The position numbers were made by a program, and so were the translations under genes. Positions 26,516-34,989 of a stretch of 64,000 bases of DNA are shown piece by piece (within the stretch, counting starts at the first letter, position 1; each line of letters opens with the position of its first letter). Origin of the DNA: Legionella_C sp048541585 (GTDB taxonomy: Bacteria; Pseudomonadota; Gammaproteobacteria; Legionellales; Legionellaceae); the NCBI RefSeq assembly GCF_048541585.1, contig NZ_CP183303.1:1302001-1366000 (forward strand). The letters are read 5' to 3'. The notes under the pieces were generated by a model. It had not been told where the DNA came from and ran no database searches. It saw nothing but the letters and a program-made list of their open reading frames with translations.

Positions 26516-28216
26516 TTAAACGATAAAATAAAGTTTCAAATGGGCTATATTGTTAACCATGAATCGTTCAAATTTATCTGGATAGACACCAATTAAAAAA
26601 TCACTAAGACCATAGGAAAAAGATTCCTCTTCTACAAAAACACTTTTCTTTTGATTGACAAAAGGTAGAACAAGTAAGTCGCCAGCATATTGAAATTCGA
26701 CAATGACATCAACTTCGTTATAAGTTAAAACAACTTCAATGCTATTAGTAGCTAAATCCATGTTTTGCAGATGTTGTATAATAGCTGCAGTGGTTAAGTT
26801 AATTCGTTTTATAATTGCCTCATTAATTTTCCATCGCCTGCTTTGTTCTAAGATAAACATAGTTAATTCGCTTTTAGACATATTTTCTTTTAGATTAAAT
26901 ACAGCTTGTTTACGTATGCCTAGACGAAAAAGTAAATGTAGGGCTAGAGCAATAACAACTGATAAAGATAAAGAAGTAGAGGTAACCGTTTGAAAAATAG
27001 CTGGTAACGATGAATAGAAGGGTTCATATATTTTTCGGCTTAAACCAAATAATAATGCTAACCCTATAACATAGGTCATTCGTGTATCAATATTTCTTGA
27101 AGACATAACGCTAATTCCGCCAACAATCATAAAACTTCCAGTAAACATTAAAGCTGGTCCAATGACAGACATTGGCATAATAAGTAATAACGAAGTAACT
27201 TGGGGAAATAAAGCTAAAATAATTAAAAGAATACTGGTTGTAAAAGCAATATATCGACTTGTAGCCCCAGTTGCCTTAGAAACGCCAACTAAACTTGGCC
27301 CAGTACTGATACCTGGAATGCCACAAATCCCTGCTGTAATGGCACCTAAACCATCAGCCAGTACGCCGCCTTTTATTGATTTAATGTTGGGTGTTTTCCA
27401 AGAAGGATCATTTATTTTTTGACAAGTAGTAATCACACCAACTGTCCGTAAAGCAGCGGCAATACTAGATATTAAGAAAGGAAAAACTAAGGAAAGTGAA
27501 AATTTATAAGAAATAAAATTAATATTTGGCCAGGCAAAAAAAGGAATTGCCTGAAGCTTAGTTATTTCTGCAGGGTCAATTGCACCTAGTAAGTAGGCAG
27601 CTAAAAAACCTATCACAATGCCAATAAAGGAGCAGATAAGTTTGATAATACCGCGCCACCAGATACTAAAGCTTATCATAGTCCCTAAAGTAAGAAGGCC
27701 AACTATAATGTGTTTAGCCGGTGACATATGATAGGGTCCGGCGCCTGCTTCTAGAAATTGGCTTAAACCTTCTAAACCTAAGTCAATACCTACAACTGAA
27801 ATAATAAAGCCTGAGATACCAGGTGGAAAAATAGCTCGTAATTGATAAACAAATCGTGAAAAAATGATTTCCAGTAAGCCAGCAAAAATAGTCATTCCCA
27901 ACACTAAGGGTAGGCCACCAACTGCTGCAGCGATCAAAGAAGATTTAAGATAAATAGCCGAAACTACAGGAGCTGCTAGATAACCTGAACCAAGAGGTGG
28001 TTTAAGTGCTTGCAGGCTAGTAGCGATAGCTAAAGCAATCATCCCCATTCGTACAGAATCTAATGCAATATCACTGGAGAGATGAGCCGCTCTTACAACA
28101 ATTATAATTAGTACCAAATACACGGTCATTAAAATAACATGTTGTATAGCAAGTAAAAATAATTTTACAAAAGGGGGCTTATCATTGACTCCATATATTA
28201 ATTCATCATCATCCAT
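26516..28216 (-). CDS. NCS2 (uracil/xanthine-type) permease with an RsbW-like C-terminal domain
   Basis: A 566-residue protein. Residues 1-~445 are a nucleobase:cation symporter-2 (SLC23-type) permease with about 14 membrane segments; conserved features include the central GGVLADGLGAITAGICG (the family's QNxG-like region is degenerate). Residues ~447-566 are a soluble tail, LTTAAIIQHLQNMD ... VDVIVEFQYAGDLL ... FSYGLSDFLIGVYPDKFE, whose layout resembles the last half of an RsbW/HATPase_c_2 anti-sigma-type ATPase, with a degenerate N-box and G-box. Likely nucleobase or related anion import with regulatory tail. The tail's role is unknown. Confidence 0.85.
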   Translation of the reverse strand: MDDDELIYGVNDKPPFVKLFLLAIQHVILMTVYLVLIIIVVRAAHLSSDIALDSVRMGMIALAIATSLQALKPPLGSGYLAAPVVSAIYLKSSLIAAAVGGLPLVLGMTIFAGLLEIIFSRFVYQLRAIFPPGISGFIISVVGIDLGLEGLSQFLEAGAGPYHMSPAKHIIVGLLTLGTMISFSIWWRGIIKLICSFIGIVIGFLAAYLLGAIDPAEITKLQAIPFFAWPNINFISYKFSLSLVFPFLISSIAAALRTVGVITTCQKINDPSWKTPNIKSIKGGVLADGLGAITAGICGIPGISTGPSLVGVSKATGATSRYIAFTTSILLIILALFPQVTSLLLIMPMSVIGPALMFTGSFMIVGGISVMSSRNIDTRMTYVIGLALLFGLSRKIYEPFYSSLPAIFQTVTSTSLSLSVVIALALHLLFRLGIRKQAVFNLKENMSKSELTMFILEQSRRWKINEAIIKRINLTTAAIIQHLQNMDLATNSIEVVLTYNEVDVIVEFQYAGDLLVLPFVNQKKSVFVEEESFSYGLSDFLIGVYPDKFERFMVNNIAHLKLYFIV

Positions 28217-28666
28217 TAATAGTTAGTCCTACTTATTTTAAGGTAAGCTTTTATCTATAGGATCAAAGATAGTTATCAAATTCAGGAATATTAAAAATTA
28301 TAGCCTGCTTTTTTGTAAGTTAACCCTTAAGCGATAAACTATTTTTAAATAAAGATAAATTTATATAAAGTTTTTTTATTTAGAGAAGATAATTAAGCAA
28401 AGTAATTTAAAATTTTTAATGAGCTTACTTGAGTAATTTAAGACACTATAAACTAGCGTGATTGCTAATTACCCAAGGGTTATTTAATAAAGAAATATCC
28501 CAATAGATTAATCTATTACAATAGGTTATTGCAGATCTTGCCTAATAAAAAAACATGTGGGTTTTAAAGTAATCGGATTCTTAAATTTTTAGAGTTTATT
28601 TATAGACAATATATTATTCGTTTGTTGTACTAATAGTTTATTCTATAGAAGATAGGGAAATCACTT
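28217..28666. other. AT-rich divergent intergenic region
   Basis: About 450 bases between divergent genes, so it must hold two promoters. I saw no repeat-family member and no strong promoter hexamers at ideal spacing. The next gene has AGGGAAA about 9 bases upstream of its ATG. Confidence 0.3.
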
Positions 28667-30991
28667 ATGTTAACCTTTCATAGCTTTAGGTCAATTACAT
28701 TTATTTTACTCTTCTTCCTAACCTTTAACCTCTATGCCCTAGATGATACAAATCTCGCGTTAAACGCTCGTGCTTGGGCTAGTACAGAAGGTTTACCAGC
28801 TAAAAATGCAGTTGATGGGAATCCTAACACCCGCTGGGGCTCCATTATAGGTATTGATCCTTCCTGGCTTGCCGTTGATTTAGGTAAAGCTTATAAATTA
28901 ACTAGAGTTGTTATTGATTGGGAAGCTGCTAATGCTGAAATTTATGAAGTACAAGGTTCCAATGATGCTAATAATTGGACAGCATTAGCTAAAAGAACCG
29001 GTGGCCTCTTTGGCAATCGTACTGATACAGTTAATATTGCAGGTACTTATCGTTATGTGCGTATTTATGGTACCAAACGAAGTGTTGGTAACCAGTGGGG
29101 CTATTCTATTTGGGAATTAAAAGTATATGGTGATAATGATAATCCTCCTCCACCTAATGGTGATTTTGTACCTTTATACTCAAGCAGTACACCACTTGAA
29201 CCTAGCACAGTAATTGAAACACCAACGTCTTTAATTACACGCTTTGCTGATCGCGCTCGTGATAGACATGCTCGTGAAGATGAATTTCATGCCTATGAGC
29301 ATTATTTACCGTTTTACTTTGAATATCGTACCATTCAAGTGGAGCTAGTAGATGAAGTCGCTAAGGGCGGTAATCGGATTATTGCTAATGTAAAAACCTT
29401 ATGGCCTTTAAGTGCACCTGAGTTTCGTGCATTTTATCGAGGTATTAATACAGTTGCTGAATATCATCATAATGTTAAAATGGCAGTTACTTCAGGTGAT
29501 CGTTTAAATTACTCAACAACTATTAATTTTAATCCTAAAGAAAATCGTCCATTGCGAATTGGCGATCGCATGGAAATAGAAATTAGTGAATTTTTAGATA
29601 ATCCTCCTCGTGGCCGCAGTAACTACTATGGCACTGTCTTTTTATACATAGTTGGACAAGGCATTGTACCTTGGGAAGCACGTGGTGTGTTTGGTAATCC
29701 TAATACTGAGCGAGAAGATTCTTATCCTATTGCCCAAGAAGCTTGGCTAGGTGGAAAAACAACGATTCATCATCAATATTCTGCTGAACCGCAAGAGCTT
29801 TTTAAACAAATGGCCACTAATACCTCTAATATAAATGGCCAGACTTTTATGCTAGGGCGGCGTATTCATCATACAGATATGATAACGGGTAATCATTCTG
29901 AAGCAGGTAATCCTAACTTTCCTGAGTTAGCTAATAAAGTAGGGGTTAACTACATCAATCGTTCTTGTGTTGGTTGTCATGTCAACAATGGTCGCGGCCT
30001 TCCACCAGCGGTTAATACAACATTAAGTAATTATCTGGTTGCCGTGTCTAATGCGGCAGGTAACGGTCCTCATCCTAAATTAGGGTGGATATTACAACCT
30101 TTTGCACGATTTGGAGCGCCTGAAGGTGATGTAAGAATTAAAAATTGGACGGAAATTAATGGCTTGCGCCGTCCTAATTTTCAATTCAGTGTGGTACCTG
30201 AGCACTTTACAGCCCGAATTACACCACAATTAGTGGGCATGGGCCTTCTTGAAGCTATTCCAGAAAGCGCTATTGTAGAAATAGCTAATAATCCGAATAA
30301 AGGAAATGGGGTCGCTGGACGTATTAATATTGTAACCGAGCAGCCAACTAATTTACCCCGGGTTGGCCGCTTTGGTTGGAAAGCTGGAAAGGCAACTGTA
30401 AGAGAGCAGCTTGCCGCAGCGCTACACAATGATATGGCCGTGACTACTTCTGTCTATCCCTCACCAGATTGTGGCCTTGAGCAAACTAATTGTGGACCAA
30501 GTGGAGCTGTGTTAGCTGATCAATACCTTGATCAATTAACTACCTACATTCAACTCTTAGGCGTTCGAGCTCAGCGCAAGTCACAGGATCCAGTGGTGCA
30601 AAAGGGGAAAGCTGCTTTTAATCAAATCGGTTGTGCAGCGTGTCACATACCTACCTTTACTACTTCACCGTATCATCCAAAAGCTGAATTACGAAACCAA
30701 GTTATCCATCCTTATACAGACTTACTTATTCACAATATGGGCCCTGAATTAGCTGACACTTTAGGCGAGGAATCGGCTAGTGGTGCGGAATGGCGAACGG
30801 CTCCGCTTTGGAATATTGGCTTGACTGCGGGAGTAAGTGGCGGTGAAGGTTATTTACATGATGGTCGGGCCCGTACTTTAAATGAAGCTATTTTATGGCA
30901 TGGCGGTGAAGGAGCAGCTAGTCGCAGCGCTTATCAAAATCTATCTCCGGATTTACGTAATGCTTTAATTGAATTCTTAAAATCGCTCTAA
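28667..30991 (+). CDS. Exported discoidin-domain di-haem oxidoreductase (DUF1111-type)
   Basis: A 774-residue protein with a Sec signal (ITFILLFFLTFNLYA). Residues ~26-156 form an F5/8 type C (discoidin) carbohydrate-binding domain (NLALNARAWASTEG, DGNPNTRWGS, VDLGKAYKLTRVVIDW, YRYVRIYG). The rest is a di-haem thiol-oxidoreductase-like (DHOR/DUF1111) cytochrome domain with two c-type haem sites, CVGCH at 434-438 and CAACH at 656-660. Proteins of this type are periplasmic or secreted cytochromes related to di-haem peroxidases. The discoidin fusion suggests binding to a glycan or surface. Function otherwise unknown. Confidence 0.9.
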   Translation: MLTFHSFRSITFILLFFLTFNLYALDDTNLALNARAWASTEGLPAKNAVDGNPNTRWGSIIGIDPSWLAVDLGKAYKLTRVVIDWEAANAEIYEVQGSNDANNWTALAKRTGGLFGNRTDTVNIAGTYRYVRIYGTKRSVGNQWGYSIWELKVYGDNDNPPPPNGDFVPLYSSSTPLEPSTVIETPTSLITRFADRARDRHAREDEFHAYEHYLPFYFEYRTIQVELVDEVAKGGNRIIANVKTLWPLSAPEFRAFYRGINTVAEYHHNVKMAVTSGDRLNYSTTINFNPKENRPLRIGDRMEIEISEFLDNPPRGRSNYYGTVFLYIVGQGIVPWEARGVFGNPNTEREDSYPIAQEAWLGGKTTIHHQYSAEPQELFKQMATNTSNINGQTFMLGRRIHHTDMITGNHSEAGNPNFPELANKVGVNYINRSCVGCHVNNGRGLPPAVNTTLSNYLVAVSNAAGNGPHPKLGWILQPFARFGAPEGDVRIKNWTEINGLRRPNFQFSVVPEHFTARITPQLVGMGLLEAIPESAIVEIANNPNKGNGVAGRINIVTEQPTNLPRVGRFGWKAGKATVREQLAAALHNDMAVTTSVYPSPDCGLEQTNCGPSGAVLADQYLDQLTTYIQLLGVRAQRKSQDPVVQKGKAAFNQIGCAACHIPTFTTSPYHPKAELRNQVIHPYTDLLIHNMGPELADTLGEESASGAEWRTAPLWNIGLTAGVSGGEGYLHDGRARTLNEAILWHGGEGAASRSAYQNLSPDLRNALIEFLKSL

Positions 30992-30999
30992 CTTCTTCT

Positions 31000-31027
31000 A
31001 AGTATGTTGGCTTAAGCCAACATACTT
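31000..31027. terminator. Perfect 28-base palindrome between convergent genes
   Basis: AAGTATGTTGGCTT followed directly by its complement AAGCCAACATACTT, nine bases after the cytochrome gene stop. It is a strong hairpin in both directions and the likely terminator of this gene and of the convergent kinase gene. Confidence 0.75.
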
Positions 31028-31124
31028 TAAAATTAATCTGTCATTAATAGTTAGCTTAGAAAAAGCTCCTACGCGCTCAGCTAGCTTGTTTTAGTTAGTT
31101 TTAGTATTTGTTAAATTAAATTTT

Positions 31125-32378
31125 TTAAGAAAGTATCGGCGATAGATCAGATCCAGGTTCTATATTGACGCTTTGCAAGTTACCTTTGTGCTGGTTTAAT
31201 GTTCCTATAACTACCGATAAATCAGGTCTTTTGGTTTCATCCTCTGAAATCATCGAGATTATTAAATCATAAATATCTTTTTCTTCATTGGTTGGGGTTC
31301 GATCATTTAATTTAAAAATAGGAATATTATGCTCCTCACTGGTTTCTACTTGGCCAAAGTCAAATAATTCAGCTAAATTTATTCCTAATTCATAAATTTC
31401 TGAAGCTGCTGTTGATCGTGCCACATAATTAGGATCGCAATAACCTGGTGTTCCAGCGCGCGGATGTTCTGCTTGAAGTTTTAAACTAACGGTTTTTTTT
31501 GTTTCTGAGACTAGTTCATATTGTGGATTAAAAAACTCTTCATAATTTTCTTCATCAAGAATTTTTCCAGTCTTATTGTCTTTCCAAATTGCTGTTGAGG
31601 TAACTACTTCTTGTTGAACAATTTGTGCTGCATTACCAAAGTCGACCAAGGACGCTTTAAGATGGCTATCAGCTAATTCTGAGATGAGGATATTTTTCGG
31701 TTGTAAATCACCATGATAATAACCCAAGGAATATTTACTAGGCTGGTGTAAAGCTTGTAAGTCTTCACTAAGAGAAATTGCGATATCAAGATAATTTTCT
31801 AAAGTATATTCTTCCCGCTTCTGCTTATCTTTAATGATATCGAAAACAGGTGTGCCACAATAATCCATTAGAATATAAAAATGCATGAGTTCATGATTGG
31901 CACTCAGATTCTCTTCAATAATAATTTTTCCCATTGGTGTACGGTTAAGATGTTGCAAAGCTTTAAGCTCACGCTCAGCTTTTTCTCTGATCTCCTTTGA
32001 CGTAAATTGAAAGGTATTAACCTTCCTACTTATAGGCGCACTTCTTGAGCCTTCAAGCGTTTCTGTCTTAATTTTTTTAAATACATCACTTTCGGAAAGT
32101 GATTTTAAGGTTTTTTTATGAGAAGAATCTGCTGTTGTCACTTCCATGGTTTTTAGGACAAACTGTTTCTTTACATAATCTTCAAGTAGGTCAATTTTCC
32201 CAAAAGAGCCTGAGCTCAAATTTCGTACTACAACATAATAGTTATCGCCGTTTTTAAAAATAGTCCTTTTTGGCTCCTCTAATTCATGTAAGCCGTCTTT
32301 TTTATTCGCTAGTTTTTCTGCAATTTTAGAAAAATTTACTTCCTCAAGATTTTGTTCACTATTAAAGAAACGGAGCAT
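31125..32378 (-). CDS. Eukaryotic-like Ser/Thr protein kinase, effector-like
   Basis: A 417-residue protein with a full kinase core. Glycine loop SSGSFGKI at 55-62, catalytic Lys76 in VLKTM, likely alphaC Glu136 in AERELKAL, catalytic loop YHGDLQPKN at 221-229 (Asp224), DFG at 246-248 and an APE-like GTPGYCDPNYVA. All residues for phosphotransfer are present. There is no transmembrane or PASTA region, unlike housekeeping PknB-type kinases; it resembles LegK-like kinases that Legionella injects into hosts. The surrounding effector-like genes support that reading, but no secretion signal can be proven from sequence. Confidence 0.85.
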   Translation of the reverse strand: MLRFFNSEQNLEEVNFSKIAEKLANKKDGLHELEEPKRTIFKNGDNYYVVVRNLSSGSFGKIDLLEDYVKKQFVLKTMEVTTADSSHKKTLKSLSESDVFKKIKTETLEGSRSAPISRKVNTFQFTSKEIREKAERELKALQHLNRTPMGKIIIEENLSANHELMHFYILMDYCGTPVFDIIKDKQKREEYTLENYLDIAISLSEDLQALHQPSKYSLGYYHGDLQPKNILISELADSHLKASLVDFGNAAQIVQQEVVTSTAIWKDNKTGKILDEENYEEFFNPQYELVSETKKTVSLKLQAEHPRAGTPGYCDPNYVARSTAASEIYELGINLAELFDFGQVETSEEHNIPIFKLNDRTPTNEEKDIYDLIISMISEDETKRPDLSVVIGTLNQHKGNLQSVNIEPGSDLSPILS

Positions 32379-32679
32379 AAGTTCTCCTAATTACCTAGCT
32401 GTATATTATTATAGCTAATTAATTTATAAATGATCATATTGATTCTTATATTAACCAATGGTTATTTTCTATAAATGTGATTTGAAATATGAGGGTCCAG
32501 GCAAAGGTCTTAGTTAGTATCACAGCTATTATTAATAAAAAGGTCTATCAGCTATAAATTTTAAAGTCATAAATGTTGATTTTAACGGAATGATGGAAAA
32601 AATATTTGCGAAGAAATTTGTAGCTTATATAGCTAAAGACATCATGCTAATCTCTTAGCTCTCTTAATAAGGCGATGAG
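32379..32679. other. Intergenic region, nothing recognised
   Basis: About 300 AT-rich bases between two minus-strand genes. No repeat, RNA or convincing promoter was identified. Confidence 0.3.
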
Positions 32680-33231
32680 CTATCGATATCTTTTATTCTC
32701 TTGAGTTTCTTGAATACAATCATCCACCACTCCTTTTCTCTTATTATAAATGGCATGACTACTTAAAATACTGAATCTATTTAAATTAGATACAGTTGTT
32801 AAATTAGATATAGTTGCCTGAGGGGGACTATTATTTTTACTCTCCCAAATCTCTTGTATTCGACTTGTTAGAACCAAAGACTCAATTGGGGTAAGAAGTT
32901 GATATTCATCTAAAGTTTTTAATAATAAACAGGTATCTTCTTGGGTAAGCGGGTCGTTATCTTTTCTTCTAAAATGATAATGGCCGTCCTCATCATAACT
33001 TTTATCAATCCCTGCATGATAAATAGAGCTATCTTCGGTAGAATGGTCTATTACATATGTCAAAGAAGATTCAGGCGAATTTTCAAGCTTATCTCCTACA
33101 TTCATGAGAATTAACAAGTCATCGTATTTAGTAAAATAAATAGTAATATTAGAATCTTTAATAATTAGGTAGCGAATAGAGGCTTGTTCGCATGGTGTTA
33201 AAACTACCAATTTAGTCTCAAAATTAATCAA
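32680..33231 (-). CDS. Orphan 183-residue protein
   Basis: An open frame with a TTG start at 33229-33231 (MINFETKLVVLTPCEQASIR); upstream in the same frame a stop follows soon, and no ATG or good ribosome site is visible, so the start is uncertain. The protein is acidic (DHSTEDSSIYHAGIDKSYDEDG), without signal peptide or membrane segments, and ends with a basic tail. I do not recognise a family. It lies in the effector-like cluster and is divergent from the next gene. Confidence 0.5.
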   Translation of the reverse strand: MINFETKLVVLTPCEQASIRYLIIKDSNITIYFTKYDDLLILMNVGDKLENSPESSLTYVIDHSTEDSSIYHAGIDKSYDEDGHYHFRRKDNDPLTQEDTCLLLKTLDEYQLLTPIESLVLTSRIQEIWESKNNSPPQATISNLTTVSNLNRFSILSSHAIYNKRKGVVDDCIQETQENKRYR

Positions 33232-33369
33232 TATGAATATATTATATACTTTTGCTTGGCAAAAGTCATCTCTTTAGCGTTTTTAAAGATTATTTAAAGA
33301 AATCCTATCAATTTGCTCTTTAATTAATCATTAATTATGCTGATCGCCTTTCTAGGCAAAGGTTGGCCA

Positions 33370-33861
33370 ATGAATAAAAAATTATTAGAAATTATAAAAA
33401 ATTTATCTAATACGGATAAAGAGAAATGTAACAATCTAAACATTAAATTAAATTTATTACTTTGCGTAGAAGTACCACAATGGTTAGATGAATATAAGCA
33501 AGAGGATGAAGATAAGTTGGCTTTTGCAATAAGTAATATTTTATATGAACTAAAAAATTATATAAAAGAAACTAAATGGAAAGTAGCTGGATTTGGATTA
33601 TTTAAAGGCGGTGTTATTAATAATGACCAACGCGTACCACATTGCGTTGATAAGATCTTTAAAACAATTCAACAATTTGAAAAAGATGAGATAAATGCTG
33701 TAGCAGCTTACGAGAAGATAGTCAGTGATGATAAAGATGCCTTAATTGCACCTCATCGTGGTCAACATAAAAATACTAGCAATTTTTGTCTAGACCTAGT
33801 TAATCATGCTTGGTTGGCTAAAAAGGAAAATCGTTATACTTGTATATCATTAGCTGTGTAA
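33370..33861 (+). CDS. Orphan 163-residue protein
   Basis: I start at the ATG at 33370 (MNKKLLEIIKNLSNTDKEK), which has AAAGG seven bases upstream; an earlier ATG at 33337 would add 11 residues without a site. The protein is Lys/Asn-rich, helical and soluble, with a conserved-looking APHRGQHKNTSNF near the C-terminus. No domain recognised. Legionella contains many such small effectors, but no positive sign of secretion is visible. Confidence 0.6.
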   Translation: MNKKLLEIIKNLSNTDKEKCNNLNIKLNLLLCVEVPQWLDEYKQEDEDKLAFAISNILYELKNYIKETKWKVAGFGLFKGGVINNDQRVPHCVDKIFKTIQQFEKDEINAVAAYEKIVSDDKDALIAPHRGQHKNTSNFCLDLVNHAWLAKKENRYTCISLAV

Positions 33862-33890
33862 GATTTTTAAAGTACTATTTTTAGTAGCAC

Positions 33891-33931
33891 AAATGAAATG
33901 CATCAGCGAGATAGCATGATGCATTTCATTT
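33891..33931. terminator. Strong hairpin between convergent orphans
   Basis: AAATGAAATGCATCA (33891-33905) pairs perfectly with TGATGCATTTCATTT (33917-33931), an 11-base loop between them. Sits between two convergent genes and should stop transcription from both. Confidence 0.65.
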
Positions 33932-33970
33932 CATCAAGTTAATATTTTATAAATTCAATAAAATAACTAA

Positions 33971-34522
33971 TTACCTATGTCTATGATGATTAGAACTACT
34001 GCCGTAGCTGCCACCATGGCCGTGATGATTAGTACTAGCTATTGAGCCGCTATGCCCGTGCCGACTACTGCCAAAAATACCGCCAGAGCTAGGATAGCTT
34101 GCACTGCCTGAACTTTCATGCCCATGATGATTGCTAGAAAAATAATTTGAGGAGGGATAGTAAGGTGTATCTACTCTAACAGAAGGCCTTGAAGCAAAAA
34201 AACTAGAGCCAAAAGATGGCGTATAATAATCATTGGTGTACACCCTACTGGAAGGTCCACAGCAACCTCTGAAAAGAAGAGGTAGTAGACAAAAAGTTCC
34301 AGCTGCTATTAAAAGAAAAGGAAGAGCAAAGAAGAGAGCTGGTGCTGCAGATGCAGCTGCGGTAGTTGCTAATAACGCCGTAGGAGCCGCAACAGCTGCT
34401 GATTTCATACTAATTGCTGCTGCAATCCCTATAGCAACAACTGCAGTTGTTGCTAATGCGGCTAAACATTTTAATTGGAAACTGTAATTATTTTTGGCCA
34501 AATTTTTTAATTTTGATTTCAT
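33971..34522 (-). CDS. Membrane protein with His/Gly/Ser-rich tail
   Basis: A 183-residue protein. Residues ~15-85 contain two Ala-rich hydrophobic segments (LKCLAALATTAVVAIGIAAA and the longer APALFFALPFLLIAAGTFCL). The remaining ~100 residues are rich in Ser, Tyr, Gly and His with recurring NHHGH / RHGH units (about five), suggesting low-affinity metal binding or a disordered surface tail. No family recognised. The start has a good upstream purine-rich site (AGGAAGT). Confidence 0.6.
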   Translation of the reverse strand: MKSKLKNLAKNNYSFQLKCLAALATTAVVAIGIAAAISMKSAAVAAPTALLATTAAASAAPALFFALPFLLIAAGTFCLLPLLFRGCCGPSSRVYTNDYYTPSFGSSFFASRPSVRVDTPYYPSSNYFSSNHHGHESSGSASYPSSGGIFGSSRHGHSGSIASTNHHGHGGSYGSSSNHHRHR

Positions 34523-34989
34523 TGTTTACTTCCTTTGCCGTTTAAAGAAAACACCATCTTCGTTTTCTTTACTAAAGGAGTCAATGGTTTTGTGTATTTT
34601 ATGAAAAGTTAATTTACAATTTCATAAAGTTATGAAAAAAATATTTTCAATATTTATTAAATTAATTCTGTTAGAGTATTTTTTATCATCTAATTTGCTA
34701 ATGTTGTTAAAGTTGGATTGGAATTATTATGATTGGGCAACATAATTAAGCCAAGGAATAGCGCCCAACACTTATTCCGATTCCAAATACGCTTACCAAT
34801 ATTTTTAACGTATCTGTAAAAATAGTTTTTAATAAGCTTAATAGTTAATAAAAAGTAATTTGATTTATAAATGGTCTTTTTTATTTTTTTAACCTCACTT
34901 ATATGTTATTTTTAAATTAAAAAATTCTAGCAATATTTTTTAAAAAACTTGATTTTTATTGAGCTATATTTATATTCAAAATTTTAATT
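34523..34989. other. AT-rich intergenic region
   Basis: About 465 bases between divergent genes; very AT-rich near 34900 and presumably holding both promoters. No repeat-family copy or RNA was recognised. Confidence 0.3.
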
